Assembly (NCBI GenBank): GCA_051294375.1
Contig: CM119267.1
Span: 6,534,367 to 6,598,366, forward strand
Origin: Paraspadella gotoi
Taxonomy: Eukaryota > Chaetognatha
Direction of reading: 5' to 3'
Length of the DNA stretch: 64,000 nt
This document shows positions 27,506 through 38,484 of the stretch, one piece after another; positions within the stretch are counted from its first letter, which is position 1; each line of letters starts with the position of its first letter. A model generated the notes under the pieces. The model ran no database searches. It had not been told where the DNA came from and worked only from the letters and a program-made list of their open reading frames with translations. The translations under genes were made by a program, and so were the position numbers.

Positions 27506-29339
27506 TCAAATTTTATTCGCGTTGTAACAACAAAGCAGACTCCTCTTCAAAAGAAATCTGGTCAGAGAGTGATCAGTGACAAATATCAAAAAACTGGAAA
27601 TACAATTGAGCGAAGACAAAATGGACGTCAAACAAACAATGTTTTGAGCCAACGACGGGTCACTGATTCCGCCTTCGATCAAATCCCTGGCCGTCGATTT
27701 GAACACGTCGAACACGTCGAGATGACCAACTTTAAGATACAGAGATGTGGTTAATACGAAAATCACGGAAACGACCAACAAGTAAATGAGCAATTTTTTG
27801 ACGCAAGTTTTGGTGAAAAGGATTCGTTTGGACGAGTCGTGAAACGAGGGGCGGACGACGAGGGCGCTTCGGTTGGAATCCTTGGAATCGAGTCCGCCCT
27901 TGAGCGCATGCAGTTCCGAATCGTCGGCAACGGCTCGATCCGCGGCGTTCGTTGCCAGGGATTTTAACGAAATCACGCAAAAGGCGGCGCTGAAGGCGAT
28001 CAAGAGCAATGGGAGCCAGAAACGCAGCGACAACTTTGACCAAACCTAAGACGAAAGAAAAATGTCGAAGTTTCTGTTTCTATGAGTTTCTCTGATTGAA
28101 AAGGCGTAAGTTGGACAATGGACAATATCCATTGGGCATACCTGATAGCGCGCTTCGACGAGATTTTCGTGGACGAAATCCAACATCATGTCCCCGCCCG
28201 GCGAAGTTAGAAGATGATGCTGGAAAAGGACGAATGAGGGCAGTGAGAGGAGACCGCTTAGAGCCAGTATTCCGGCGACGATAACAGGAGCCGCTCGGGT
28301 GCCAGCGGGAAAGCCGTTCAGTCCGGCGCAGCTGCTCGCTTGGTCGAGACCCAGGGCTACGGTGATCCAAGCTGAATAGGCAAGGGAATCGGGCATGGAT
28401 TATAGATAAAGGGGTCGATATTACTTGACGGTCATGTGAAGGAAACAAGATCGTGAATTCGATTTATACTTAGAATGTCGGTTATATGTAAACGCGTCAA
28501 ACTCACCGGACGCTAGGCAAGCGACGTCGAGTATCGAAAAAGACGCCATGGCTAGAATGAGGTGAAAAAGCGGGGCGGCGTTGAAGAATGGCGAATGGAA
28601 GGGAAAGACGGAAAAGGCCCGGGTCACCAGGATCACCGTGTCCAGCACGAGGCTCGTCTCTAGGTATAACTGGAATCAAAGTTTACAATTACAACCCATT
28701 TACCATCGTCATCATTAGGGAAAAAAAATATTAGAAACAGGCTGCGGCACAATTTAGCAAGAAACGATACAATTTACTTTTACATCAAATTTTAGGGTTT
28801 TTCGCGCGCCACTGTTATCTATGTACTTAATAACGCCAAAACCTCTGACTTCACATTCTCCAGGTACTCCATTGAACCACCCTGGTGGTGTAAACTGCCC
28901 AGTAAAAATTTGTTACAACTCGCAACTCTGCTCTCACCCTCGTCGAAGCCAGATCGACCAGCACGAGATTTTCGGCCTGGGTTCCGCATGACTTCCTCGC
29001 CAGAGAGCTTTTCCTGAGCAAAACGACGAAATACGAATTGGCTAAAAGGCCAAAGACGAGACAAGCGCCGAGAACGACGAGCTCGGTGAGGGGCAGGGCG
29101 GATTCGAAAGGAGTCGCAGGGACGGCGGATGGAAAGGCGACGGTCGTGCTTCGCCCGGGAGGTGAGTCCGTCGATGGAATTACGCTTTGGAGCGAGCCGC
29201 TATCGCCGAACCCCGAATCGTTGAGCGAATGAACGGAGAGTGCCGAGGGCGTGTCGTCGGATCCCCAGGATGCGACGCCCATAGTAAAGACCGTTTCGAG
29301 CGTCGAGGCGCACACTATGCAGGAGAAGACGCTCTTCAT
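27506..29339 (-). CDS. Divergent seven-transmembrane receptor, class A-like
   Basis: Predicted plasma-membrane receptor with no identified ligand. Exons 29339-28938, 28669-28507, 28371-28142 and 28045-27506 total 1335 nt (444 aa), with good GT-AG sites in phase. The first 24 or so residues may be a signal peptide; a Ser/Thr-rich extracellular segment with an NDS sequon (residue 40) follows. TM1 about 85-108 (LVVLGACLVFGLLANSYFVV); TM2 in ETSLVLDTVILVTRAF; TM3 ends ITVALGLDQA, where a DRY-type motif would be; TM4 PVIVAGILALSGLLSLPSF; TM5 LRFWLPLLLIAFSAAFCV; a long third intracellular loop; TM6 KKLLIYLLVVSVIFVLTTSL; TM7 SLNCISSFLIFV, with NCISSF in the NPxxY position. The weak DRY and NPxxY equivalents make the subfamily unclear. 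A neuropeptide-receptor-like GPCR is the best guess. Confidence 0.75.
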
Positions 29340-30926
29340 CGTCTTAGCGCAGGGATGCCGATTTTCGGTAAGTTATTGGCGTTAAGGTAACAGTTCGAGA
29401 GGGAAAAAATGAGGTTCTCATCCTTAGGGGGAAAAAAAAACCAAACGAAACTTAGTCGTTGTTATCGTTTTCGGTGATCAACAGCAGTGCGGACTGCGGA
29501 CCATCAAAATAATAGAATGAAAATAATAAGGCATTATTTAAATTTGCGATTGATTCGCCGGCGCATGATCTTTTTAAAATCTAAAATAAGCATCCATGAC
29601 TAAGATGGAGAATCGTGCTCAGAGAGTGGACACCACTTAAGATAGAAAATACTAATGTTCACTTGTTCCACGGGAGAAAAAAAAAGACAAAATCCCGAAA
29701 ACACCGAACATGCTCGTACTAAATTGTTATAATACGCAATGATGCCTATAGGCTATACCATTATTCAATGCTTCCCCATCCCAGTTCAGTTAACATTTCC
29801 CCACAAAGGAAATTTATTTATGTATCTGACTTTATGTTTGGGAATTTATCATAAGTAAAGCCGTTAATTATAATGATTTTGATACACGACGAAATGCTTA
29901 AATACTAACAAAATTAATATTTCAAACACAATTGTATTATATAGAGTTCGACACATGTACACAACGCAGTGCGACGCTTTAATTCCCTCGTTTGCTCCCT
30001 TTACTAACGTTAACATGCATGGATGATGGGGAAATGGATATCAAGGAATGACCCGACTTGGAGACGTAGCGCAAACGAGCCATTTCCGCTTGAATCTGTT
30101 CCTGACGCTCATAATGAATAAGCATGTGTTTTCTGTTTAATAAAAAAAATTGTGACACCGGGAGAATGGTTGGGTTTTTAAAATAGGGATATAATGGTAC
30201 TCGATTCGCATAAGAGCATAATTTTTACATTTGTCGACTGGGGTTAAGGGGTTTAGTGTAAAGGGTGTTTTAAGTTTAATAAATAATAATTTATAATTTT
30301 AATAATAAAATTTTTAAATAATATTTCAAATAGGCGAAAATCTCAGTCGGAAAAAGTAAAATTATACTCGGATTAGTATTAATATTATAAATTTAGAAGG
30401 TTGAACTCTTAAGCATCGCTACATAAATGAGTAGCGGTAGACGATCAAATTCAAATTTTAATGAGAACAACATGAAACAAATCCATTATTGGTATTAGTC
30501 ATTGTGTTAAAATATTTTTTTCTGATAGAGCTTAAAAAGTTAAGCAAAAAATGTAATTACAACTTTTGACAATTTTAATGTTTTACCATGATGGAAAAAA
30601 AAATATTCGCGGTTTGGAAAAGTCGGTAAATTTCATTGTCAAATATATTTTTTGGTCGGTAAATAAGTTTTAATATGTAATATGACCTCCCTAGGACTGA
30701 ATAAAAAGATTATTTCTAAACAGCATAAAATTATTTAATACAATCAAATACTTCCAAAAGAGGTTATCTCCAACTGTTTTCACCTCTTTTTGATCAAGAG
30801 GACTACTCACATTATTGTTAATATTATATCTTTGGCATAATATTTTTTATCAAATTTAGGGCAAAAAAAGGTCCTTGGCAAGCATTGAAAAAGATTGATC
30901 CCCTATAAAGTAAACAGTGTTAAAAG
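29340..30926. other. Intergenic, upstream of the 7TM gene
   Basis: No coding region found. It should include the 7TM gene promoter. A copy of the dispersed repeat of 415-720 is at about 30420-30600. Otherwise AT-rich. Confidence 0.5.
30420..30600. repeat. Dispersed AT-rich repeat, copy 2
   Basis: Matches about 415-720, with blocks CCATTATTGGTATTA, TGTGTTAAAATATTTTTT and GATAGAGCTTAAAAAGTTAA. It is shorter than copy 1 because an internal segment (about 510-605 in copy 1) is missing. Confidence 0.6.
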
Positions 30927-31157
30927 TATGGTGGACTAAAATCCACCAACCGTTCATCAGTGGCCATTGGTGCCGGAGGCTAGTCATTCGCCTCCCAACC
31001 CAAAGGTCCGGGGTTCTAGCCCGGTGGTCGCCTGGCAGTTAAGAGGGACGGGGCGCTTAACCCGCCTGTAACATGGTGTTACAGCCTGATCCGAAGCTCA
31101 GGGACTGCTTATATTGAACGGTTCTGTCACTAACACAACAATAATTACTGTCTCTCC
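30927..31157 (+). mobile_element. tRNA-derived SINE, family A, copy 3, with target duplication
   Basis: Full-length copy with hairpin leader, tRNA-like module with GGGTTCTAGCCC B box, body and CTGTCTCT tail. It is flanked by AAAAGTATG on both sides (the left copy overlaps the leader start), a typical target-site duplication from LINE-assisted insertion. It is the cleanest copy for defining family boundaries. Confidence 0.88.
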
Positions 31158-31589
31158 AAAAGTATGTTTTAGTAAAAATGAAACCAAAACAGTAACTTAC
31201 TCGAAACTTACCTGCTTACTTCAAATTATTTAAACCAAAATACAATGTACACCTTGCCAAAAGCATTGTTATACTATAAATGAGTATTTCCAAAAAATAT
31301 TTTTAACTGTTATGTCTTAGAATGAGATTAAATAATAAGTTTTCAAACATTTTTCTGCCAAACCGCGCGGAGAAAATCGAGCAGTTGCCTTTGCTGCATC
31401 AAAAAAAGCAGTATATTAAAGAATTTCAAAAATATTAAAATATCGTCTAAAAGCTAAGAGAGTCTTATACAAATATTTATTCAGATTTTAAAAATAATTA
31501 AGAGTTTTAGAGTAATGATTTTTTAAATTTTGTCTCTATATATGGTCCCACCGCTGTAGTATAAATGAAAAGTGTAGATAGTGGCGAAT

Positions 31590-31855
31590 CCTGAATTCGC
31601 CTCCCGTATATAGTTCACCAACCGTGAGTTCCGGGTTCAATCCCCTCACGGTCACACTGGTTAAAGTGTGATGTGTCGGAATAAACACGCCAGTGACATG
31701 GGGTGGTCACTGCAGGTCCAAAGCCCTGAGCGCCAGCTGTCGGGAGATGCCTCACACCCCAGGTATCACACATGTCCCTCCGTTGCCATAAGTGGTGAGC
31801 CCTACTATCGAACACGCAACCGCTGCGTACCGTCGCTCACGTCGTCGCTTAAATA
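31590..31855 (+). mobile_element. tRNA-derived SINE, family C
   Basis: A GC-rich block with a tRNA-like T arm (CCGTGAGTTCCGGGTTCAATC; B box GGGTTCAATCCC) followed by an unrelated body with TGTGATGTGTCGGAATAAAC and an A-rich end. It has no coding capacity and is distinct from families A, B and D. Boundaries are approximate. Confidence 0.6.
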
Positions 31856-31889
31856 AAACATAAAAAAATGAGTGTAGCAATATGAAACA

Positions 31890-31995
31890 TATTATTCTAA
31901 AAGATCTTGATGATGAGAAGCTATATCTAAATTTTTAGCTTCTTATGTTTATATACTTTTACAATTTCTAATTATAAAAAAGCGTAACGACGATA
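31890..31995. repeat. Fragment of the GA-associated repeat
   Basis: Contains AAAGATCTTGATGATGAGAAGCTATATCTAAATTTTTAGCTTC-like sequence and AAAAAGCGTAACGACGATAAC, matching parts of the blocks at 3950-4060 and 24385-24480. It overlaps the 3' end of a minus-strand open frame, which makes that frame suspect. Confidence 0.6.
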
Positions 31996-32373
31996 ACGAT
32001 AACGACAACAAAGACTACGATGGCACCAACAAGCAATACTAAACGATTATATCGCGGGCTTAAGCCCGTCTGGCGAGATAAAAAAATAAACCTGAAAATG
32101 AAGGTGAATCGGAGATAAGCGATGCTCGTGATGATGCCCAACAAAATAACAGTAACCACAACGGTTACGATATATGCAAATGGATGGATAGGTCGATACA
32201 CTTTTCCAAGAGATTCAATCGCGAATTCCGTGGACAATTCGCAGAAACTTACTTGAGGGTCGACAACGCGAACTGCAATGACAAAAGAAAATGGAATATC
32301 TGTATTTACCATAAAAATCCAAAGTCACTTCCTGAACAGAAGAATCTCATCACCATGACGCGTAGAAACAACT

Positions 32374-32412
32374 CGACAAACTGAAACCATGGATCATGGT
32401 TTCAGTTTGTCG
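32374..32412. repeat. Perfect 18-bp hairpin
   Basis: CGACAAACTGAAACCATG at 32374-32391 and its exact reverse complement at 32395-32412 flank a 3-nt GAT loop. No gene end lies nearby, so a terminator role is not indicated. It may be the scar of a foldback element. Confidence 0.8.
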
Positions 32413-32449
32413 ATACGTAATACGTGATACGTAATACCATTTAGAGGTT

Positions 32450-32568
32450 AATTTTACTTTCGCCGACCGGGGTTAGAGGGGGGTTGTAGGGTTAGGGGTA
32501 AGTAATATTAATTAAAAAATAAACATTTTTAAGTAATTTTTCAAAAAACCGTTGGCGAAAGTAAAATT
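32450..32568. repeat. Small inverted-repeat (MITE-like) unit
   Basis: AATTTTACTTTCGCC at 32450-32464 is repeated inverted at 32554-32568, giving a 119-bp unit with a G-rich interior (TTAGAGGGGGGTTGTAGGG) and AT-rich right half. No target duplication was identified, so MITE status is only suggestive. Confidence 0.5.
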
Positions 32569-32973
32569 TTACCCAAAGTAGTTATCAACTTTTTATTATT
32601 ACCCCCTCCGCTCCAGATGTATAAACTAAATTAAATTAACCATTTGACACAAAAGCATCGTAACCCTCGCAAACCTTGGATAATTGCGAAAGTCAAAATT
32701 TATACAAGAAACAAGAAATGTGAATTTATGTTAGTAAAAAATAAAAACAATGAAACCTACATCATGTAAAATATGTCTTGCCTGCGCACCGACTTACCTT
32801 TAAAAAAAAAAAATCCATTGTATTGTGAACAAAATATTAGCATATTACCCTGCTTTGAGCCCAAAATTACGTAATCGCTTTCATCATTGACGGAAGAAAG
32901 GTCATAACTAAAAATAATATTGTTGGATTTTATACATACAGAGCTTCAATTACGGAGCTTCAATTTTTTTCTA

Positions 32974-32979
32974 TTTATT
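32974..32979 (-). terminator. Candidate poly(A) signal for the 32995-34133 gene
   Basis: AATAAA on the minus strand, about 16 nt past the stop codon of the spliced gene at 32995-34133. Confidence 0.4.
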
Positions 32980-32994
32980 TTTTAGTTACTATAA

Positions 32995-34133
32995 TTACTC
33001 GCATAAAACTTTTTTTACGGTCTTGCTGCAAGGAATTTTGTACTGGCGGCACTTGTCACAAGGAACATACTTATCAAAAAATATATGATGCCATTCTTCA
33101 CGAGGAATAATAGGGCGACTTTTGAAAGCTATTCTCCTGACCTAAAAAAATCGACTTATCAGACCTTATCATTTTAGTCATAACCATTTCGATTTTTCAT
33201 GACTTACATCTCCCCACGTTAGGACTCGTCGATCGCATTCGAAGTCTTCCGTTTTAAAATAAGCAAAACGATCATTATTTTCTGTTTCCATGACGACAAA
33301 ATCCTGTTAGCAAAGTAAAATTTTTTAAAAAAATTTTATGTTAAAAATCATTTTAATTTTAGGTGATACTAGAAAGTAAATAAATTGTCAAATTAAGTAC
33401 GGAGACTCTAAATATGCCCAACAAACATTCCACATGGCGGGAAAACAAATATATTTGCATCAAAATATTTTGACCTTATTCAGAAACTTACTTCCGTGAG
33501 AGGACGATAGTATTTGTCTCCAACGAAGAGCCACAGATTCGGAAAGAAAGCTTCTTTTGCATCTACTGCTCTAACGCAACCCCACTTGTCCTGGTTCCAT
33601 GACTTCTCATGATTAACTTTTGAACCATTTTCCAACTTTAAACTGTACTTAATTCGCCGAATTCCATGACAAATGGGAAATCGATTGAATTCCGGCGCTG
33701 ATCTGCAAACAAGCATAAGTTCGGCTCTGTTTAAGTTTTTGGGTTTTAAAGCTGAACTTGGCAATTGAGGAATGACTAATGAGGGAATGATTAAATGAAC
33801 AATTTTAAAAATATAAAATTTAAAATAAGTAAGTCGAAAATATACGAAAACCTGTGAATCGGCTTGGGGTTCCATTCAATGCGAATTTCAACTTTTGGGT
33901 TGTTATTAGCGTCCAAAGGGCAACCTGGAAATGGAATGTACGCAACTGTCACAGCTCGTTTTAATAAAAAATCAGATTGAGATTAAAGACGTCGTTATTA
34001 TTATTTTAATAGTAAGAAATTTGTCCTTAACTGATATATATGAAAGGCAAAAAACATACCTCGTTCAATCAATCTATTTTTATATCCTCCATTTAGGCAC
34101 TTTTCAGAGACTTCATTAACAACCATTTCTGAC
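32995..34133 (-). CDS. 3' end of an unrecognised spliced gene
   Basis: Five minus-strand exons join cleanly: 34133-34060, 33924-33852, 33702-33492, 33303-33208 and 33141-32995. All have GT-AG ends and matching phase, and the last ends in TAA. The product of these exons is about 200 aa and 5'-incomplete. It includes EKCLNGGYKNRLIERGCPLD, VEIRIEWNPKP, HEKSWNQDKWGCVRAVDAKE, FFPNLWLFVGDKYYRPLTE, NDRFAYFKTEDFECDRRVLT and a Cys-rich tail CDKCRQYKIPCSKTVKKVLC. The spaced cysteines suggest an extracellular, disulfide-bonded module, but I do not recognise the family. Upstream exons may lie across the repeats at 34195-54982, where more minus-strand exons are found. The splicing makes a real gene likely even though the function is unknown. 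Confidence 0.7.
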
Positions 34134-34194
34134 CTAATATAAAATGAATATAAAGGCGAGGAGAAGACAGAAATATAGTAATGAATTCAATCGT

Positions 34195-35125
34195 CCTTAA
34201 TAGTCCCTCATCTTTGGATCAGGCTGTAGCCCAAGCTTCGGTAAGTCAAGCGCCCCGTCCCACTAACTGCTAGGCGACCACTGGGCTACAACCGCTAAGT
34301 GCGCTAAGTGGGCCTGAAGAGTACTATCTGAACTTATGCAATGCCCGACTACATGCCCCCAGATTGTTACCCACCCTGCACTGCTTCCAGTGGAGGGAGG
34401 GGAGCAATCTTCAGCAAATCCATGGGCCTGGAATCAGAAGGTTGGAATACGCTCGACAGGATGGGCTCAACAGAGTGGATAAGACGCTAAGTGGGGCTGA
34501 AGAGTACTATCCACAACTTCATTAACCCCCTCTAGCAGCCATGGAACGGGTCCTGGGCTTTGAACCAGGCTTGAGGGTTTTCCACGCCCCAAGGCGGCTT
34601 ACGACCATTCTCATGCTTCCGGCAGGGTAGGTACCGAGTTCAATCTCATGATGGCTTTACTCAATGAGCCACCGGGTCACGACTGTAGGTGTCATGCTTA
34701 TAGGCAGGGTGAACTTATGCAATGCCCGACTACATGCCCCCAGATTGTTACCCACCCTGCACTGCTTCCAGTGGAGGGAGGGGAGCAATCTTCAGCAAAT
34801 CCATGGGCCTGGAATCAGAAGGTTGGAATACGCTCGACAGGATGGGCTCAACAGAGTGGATAAGACGCTAAGTGGGGCTGAAGAGTACTATCCACAACTT
34901 CATTAACCCCCTCTAGCAGCCATGGAACGGGTCCTGGGCTTTGAACCAGGCTTGAGGGTTTTCCACGCCCCCCCAAGGCGGCTTACGACCATTCTCATGC
35001 TTCCGGCAGGGTAGGTACCGAGTTCAATCTCATGATGGCTTTACTCAATGAGCCACCGGGTCACGACTGTAGGTGTCATGCTTATAGGCGGGGTGAACTT
35101 ATGCAATGCCCGACTACAGACTTTC
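34195..35125. repeat. SINE-like unit in 381/384-bp tandem duplication (family D)
   Basis: The block starting GAACTTATGCAATGCCCGAC occurs at 34330, 34711 and, truncated, 35095: periods of 381 and 384 bp. The two full units are almost identical; the 3-nt difference is in a C run (CACGCCCC versus CACGCCCCCCC). Each contains a tRNA-like GAGTTCAATCTC B box. The left end (34205-34310) also carries an inverted fragment of the family A SINE. A diverged inverted relative is at 61010-61205. Confidence 0.8.
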
Positions 35126-36310
35126 CTCCGGGTCTGTTTGATGGATTTTAATCCAACATAACGATCAATGTTAATATTGATATCAATAAAGACAACTCAA
35201 CGACCAACTTTAATATTTACTTATGTAGAGAATAAAAAGCGAAAAAACAAAGCGTTCACTTGATCGGAACTTCGATTCGAACGATGCGCAGCCCTACCAT
35301 AAGCATAAAAAGTGTTTTTTATTAAATATTTAATTGAATTTGATTCTTTAAGAAAAACTTTGCTATTCGTTTTCCCATTGATCTTTAGAGCGTATCAATC
35401 ATCAGGAATAACCTTTACTTTTATACCAGATGTAAACTAAATTGATTAAAATGATTACAATTACCCAAGATAGGAGCATTTTTAATAAACAGACCGACCA
35501 AAAAGTGACTTATTGAGTTATCACGTAACTAAAAAAAGTTGACGGCTCAGTGGGCATTTTAGTAGTCTGGCAAGCTTCCATGGGACGGGTTGGAATATCT
35601 TTACAAAACCTTGGGAATATTACCTTGGTACCAAAATAAGAGTTGAGATAGAACGATTTTTTGTCTACAAAGCCAAAAGGTTCGTAATCGGGTTACTCCA
35701 ATATGCAAATGAGATTAACGTATCACAGTAATATTTTAATTTAATAAAAACTTATTAATCTTATATAAAAATTTAAATAAATATAATAAAATCAAATTAA
35801 AAAGCTAGTATATATAGTTTTATCAGCAGATAGGATAAAAAAAATAATATTAAGCACTAAAAAGCATATGAAAATACTATTGCAATAAAGGTTTTTTGTA
35901 ACTTAATCTTGAAAGATAGTAAGACAGTAAAGCAAGGACAAAAAACTATTAAGACAGATAGAAAGATACAGATCAATCAGTTTTTTGTTTTGCTCACAAC
36001 CATTTTGGTACTGTTTACTTGAATCATAGCAAGGATTCTTCGGATGCTTTCCTTTCCAGCGCTCTCATCAATTAATTTCAGAGTAAGATTAATAGTAAAA
36101 AGAATTCATGATTGTTTTTGTAATTCTCTCCGTCGTTATCATAGTTATTATCTTTGTTTGTTTGCTTTAAAAAAGACTACAAAGTTGAAAAAAGCTTTTG
36201 GCTTACCTGCAAAAAATATAAAAATGTTTATTCTTTCTAGAATAAAAAAATACTTTTATGTAAGGTGATGGCAAACAAGGTGAGGAAACTATTTTCATTT
36301 TGTTGGTGCT
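35126..36310. other. Gene-free AT-rich stretch
   Basis: No coding region or recognised repeat. If the exons on both sides belong to one gene, this is intron. Confidence 0.45.
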
Positions 36311-36543
36311 GAAGAGACAGTGATAACTGTTATGTGTTAGTGACAGAACCGTTCAATATAAGCAGTCCCTGAGCTTCGGATCAGGCTGTAACACCATGTT
36401 ACAGGCGGGTTAAGCGCCCCGTCCCTCTTAACTGCCAGACGACCACCGGGCTAGAACCCCGGACCTTTGGGTTGGGAGGCGAATGTCTTGCCTCCGGCAC
36501 CAATGGCCGCTGATGAACGATTGGTGGATTTTAGTCCACTATA
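36311..36543 (-). mobile_element. tRNA-derived SINE, family A, copy 4
   Basis: Reverse-strand full-length copy. From the minus strand it reads hairpin leader (near 36543), tRNA-like module with GGGTTCTAGCCC, body and CTGTCTCTTC tail (near 36311). It is nearly identical to copies 2 and 3. Confidence 0.87.
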
Positions 36544-36882
36544 GTGCTAAATTTTGTTTTTATACATCACTAGTGTGGAAAAGAGTGAGCATTATCATTT
36601 AATTTGAGCTAATAAGATATGACAGTAAAAAAATTAATATTATTTTAGAATTTTAATTTTGGGGCCACTTGGAGGTTAATAAAAAAGCGAGGGTAAATCT
36701 TTCATTTGTCATGGGTAAGGTTCAGTTTTATCAAATTCCAACTTTTATTGCTTTACACTATTATAAAGCCTATATTTAAATCTTTTACCACTGATAATAA
36801 CTTAAAAAAATATATTTTTTGTATTTGCAAATACAATTATGTCAAAATTATATTGTAGGAATGAATAAACGAGTTTGTGAAA

Positions 36883-36903
36883 GGAAGGAAGGAAGGAAGG
36901 AAC
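36883..36903. repeat. (GGAA)n microsatellite
   Basis: About five GGAA units in an AT-rich context. Ordinary simple repeat. Confidence 0.8.
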
Positions 36904-37164
36904 TGCTCTGTCATTATCTTATACACTACCGCGCAAAAAAAAACTTTTTCACATCGAAAAAAACCGTATTGGATGGCTGAATTTTACAAAGATATAGATA
37001 CATGAAATAAAGCTTATTGAACGATAAAGCAATTGGTACAAGTCCCAATAAAATCGAGCAAAGTGTTCGAAAGTTATAGGACGACAAAGTCGATTAGTAC
37101 AAAAATCGAAAAAGAAGAAATTAGTTTTCGTCAAAAAGAGTCAATGACTTTTCCCTATTAAAAG

Positions 37165-37690
37165 TGTTTATAATATGAAATTGGTACAACCAATATAAAA
37201 ATTATGAATTCATTTAATAAATAAGCTATCTTGCCCCTGACTCTGCCCATCACTCTGACAAGATACTTACATGTTTCGTTTATTTACTCCCAAAGTACCT
37301 GGCTTCCCTATCAATAAAGTGGTATAATGTTTCAAAGAATGTTTCAATTGTATGAAAATACCACTCCCTTAAGTATTAGATTGGCGAAAACTTAAATTAT
37401 ACTCTACTCAGCATCAAAATACAAAGAGCTGAATTTTATGAAATTGGTATAACCAATATAAAAATTATCTATTCATTTAATAAATAAACTATCTTGCCCC
37501 TGACTTTGGACAGGCTTTGGTGGTTTAAGGTCTCCATCACTCCTACAAAATAATGATATAGCAGGTCCCTGCAAGCTTTCAATCAAGACTTTCTCACAGT
37601 CTCGTTTATTCACTCCCAGAGTACCTGGCTTCCCTATTAATAAGAAATTTATTTCATATCATAATGATGATAATGAAGTGGTATAATGAT
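37165..37690 (+). repeat. Two direct copies of a hairpin-containing repeat
   Basis: Units at about 37165-37380 and 37435-37690 share GAAATTGGTA(C/T)AACCAATATAAAAATTAT, CTATCTTGCCCCTGACT, then ACTCCCA(A/G)AGTACCTGGCTTCCCTAT. Reverse-strand fragments are at 1788-1856 and 26785-26830. Non-coding and of unknown class. Confidence 0.65.
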
Positions 37691-37765
37691 TCAAAAAATG
37701 TTTTAATTATATTGTATTAGGACAAAAACAGTTTTATTTGACAAGATTAATTGACACAATTTAGT

Positions 37766-37804
37766 CAGACATGTTTCGGCTCTTTCTCTTAGAGCCTTCA
37801 TCAG
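37766..37804 (-). ncRNA. Hammerhead ribozyme-like core, left end
   Basis: On the minus strand CTGATGAA is followed by a 6-bp stem II (GGCTCT/AGAGCC, loop AAGAGAA), then GAAAC, AT and GTC. This matches the conserved hammerhead order CUGAUGA, stem II, GAAA, UH, with a minimal stem III (ACATGT). The 5' strand of stem I has been replaced by the MITE inserted at 37804/37805, so this copy probably cannot fold fully. Confidence 0.55.
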
Positions 37805-38400
37805 TAAGCGTAGTGAAAGTTACTATGGAAATTCTAAAAGTAAATTATGAACACATACCATCAGTAAACATTAATTTGTAAAAAAAAATCATTTTATGTT
37901 TTTTAATTTTCGCAGTAGGCTATATTTATATATAGTACTATCCTTATAAAATCGAAAAATTTCAAAATAAGCTTTTCTTAATTTTGATTGCAGATTTGAA
38001 TTCCTCGTCAAAAGTTGATAAAAGAAAATATTAATTATTTTTAAAAATTCGTCATTAAGTGGGTTAAAAATTAAAAAAACTATATTTATATATAAAAAGT
38101 TAATTTTCAGTTATAAATATAGCTTTTTTTAATTTTTGACCCACTTAATGAAGGAATTTTCAAAAAGGGTTATATTTCTTTTTTATGACGAATCCAAATC
38201 TGCAAAAAAAACTTTAAAAAAACTGTTTTGAAATTTAATATTTATTGGATTAGTACTAGTATAAATATGGCCTACTGCGTTAAATTGTAAAATTTATTAT
38301 AAATTTTTTATATATATATATTTCATTAGTATAATATTGTTCGTTCCTGCATTTTTAGAATTTTAATTAAAGTTAAATTTAAAAATTTTACTACGCCTTA
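37805..38400. mobile_element. hAT-like palindromic MITE
   Basis: 596 bp flanked by an exact 8-bp duplication TTCATCAG (37797-37804 and 38401-38408), as expected for hAT transposons. Imperfect terminal inverted repeats are TAAGCGTAGTGAAA on the left and TAAGGCGTAGTAAAA on the right. The interior is itself a large imperfect palindrome centred near 38105: AAGTGGGTTAAAAATTAAA is matched by TTTAATTTTTGACCCACTT, and GTAGGCTATATTTATA by TATAAATATGGCCTAC. No transposase, so non-autonomous. Confidence 0.8.
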
Positions 38401-38452
38401 TTCATCAGTGCTTTTGACAATCAATATTTAGTCTCTGTTGAAGTAAGTTTTG

Positions 38453-38484
<32 letters not shown>

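Noticed and set aside
31968-32312. Minus-strand 115-aa frame with two hydrophobic stretches
   Set aside because: Its C-terminal hydrophobic part is the translation of a dispersed repeat (GACGATAACGATAAC). A donor-like site early in it (CAA/GTAAGT) also argues against one exon. Left out as a gene, though an upstream exon fragment cannot be excluded.
34648-34906. Plus-strand frames of 71 and 80 aa
   Set aside because: They lie in the tandem SINE-like unit of family D.
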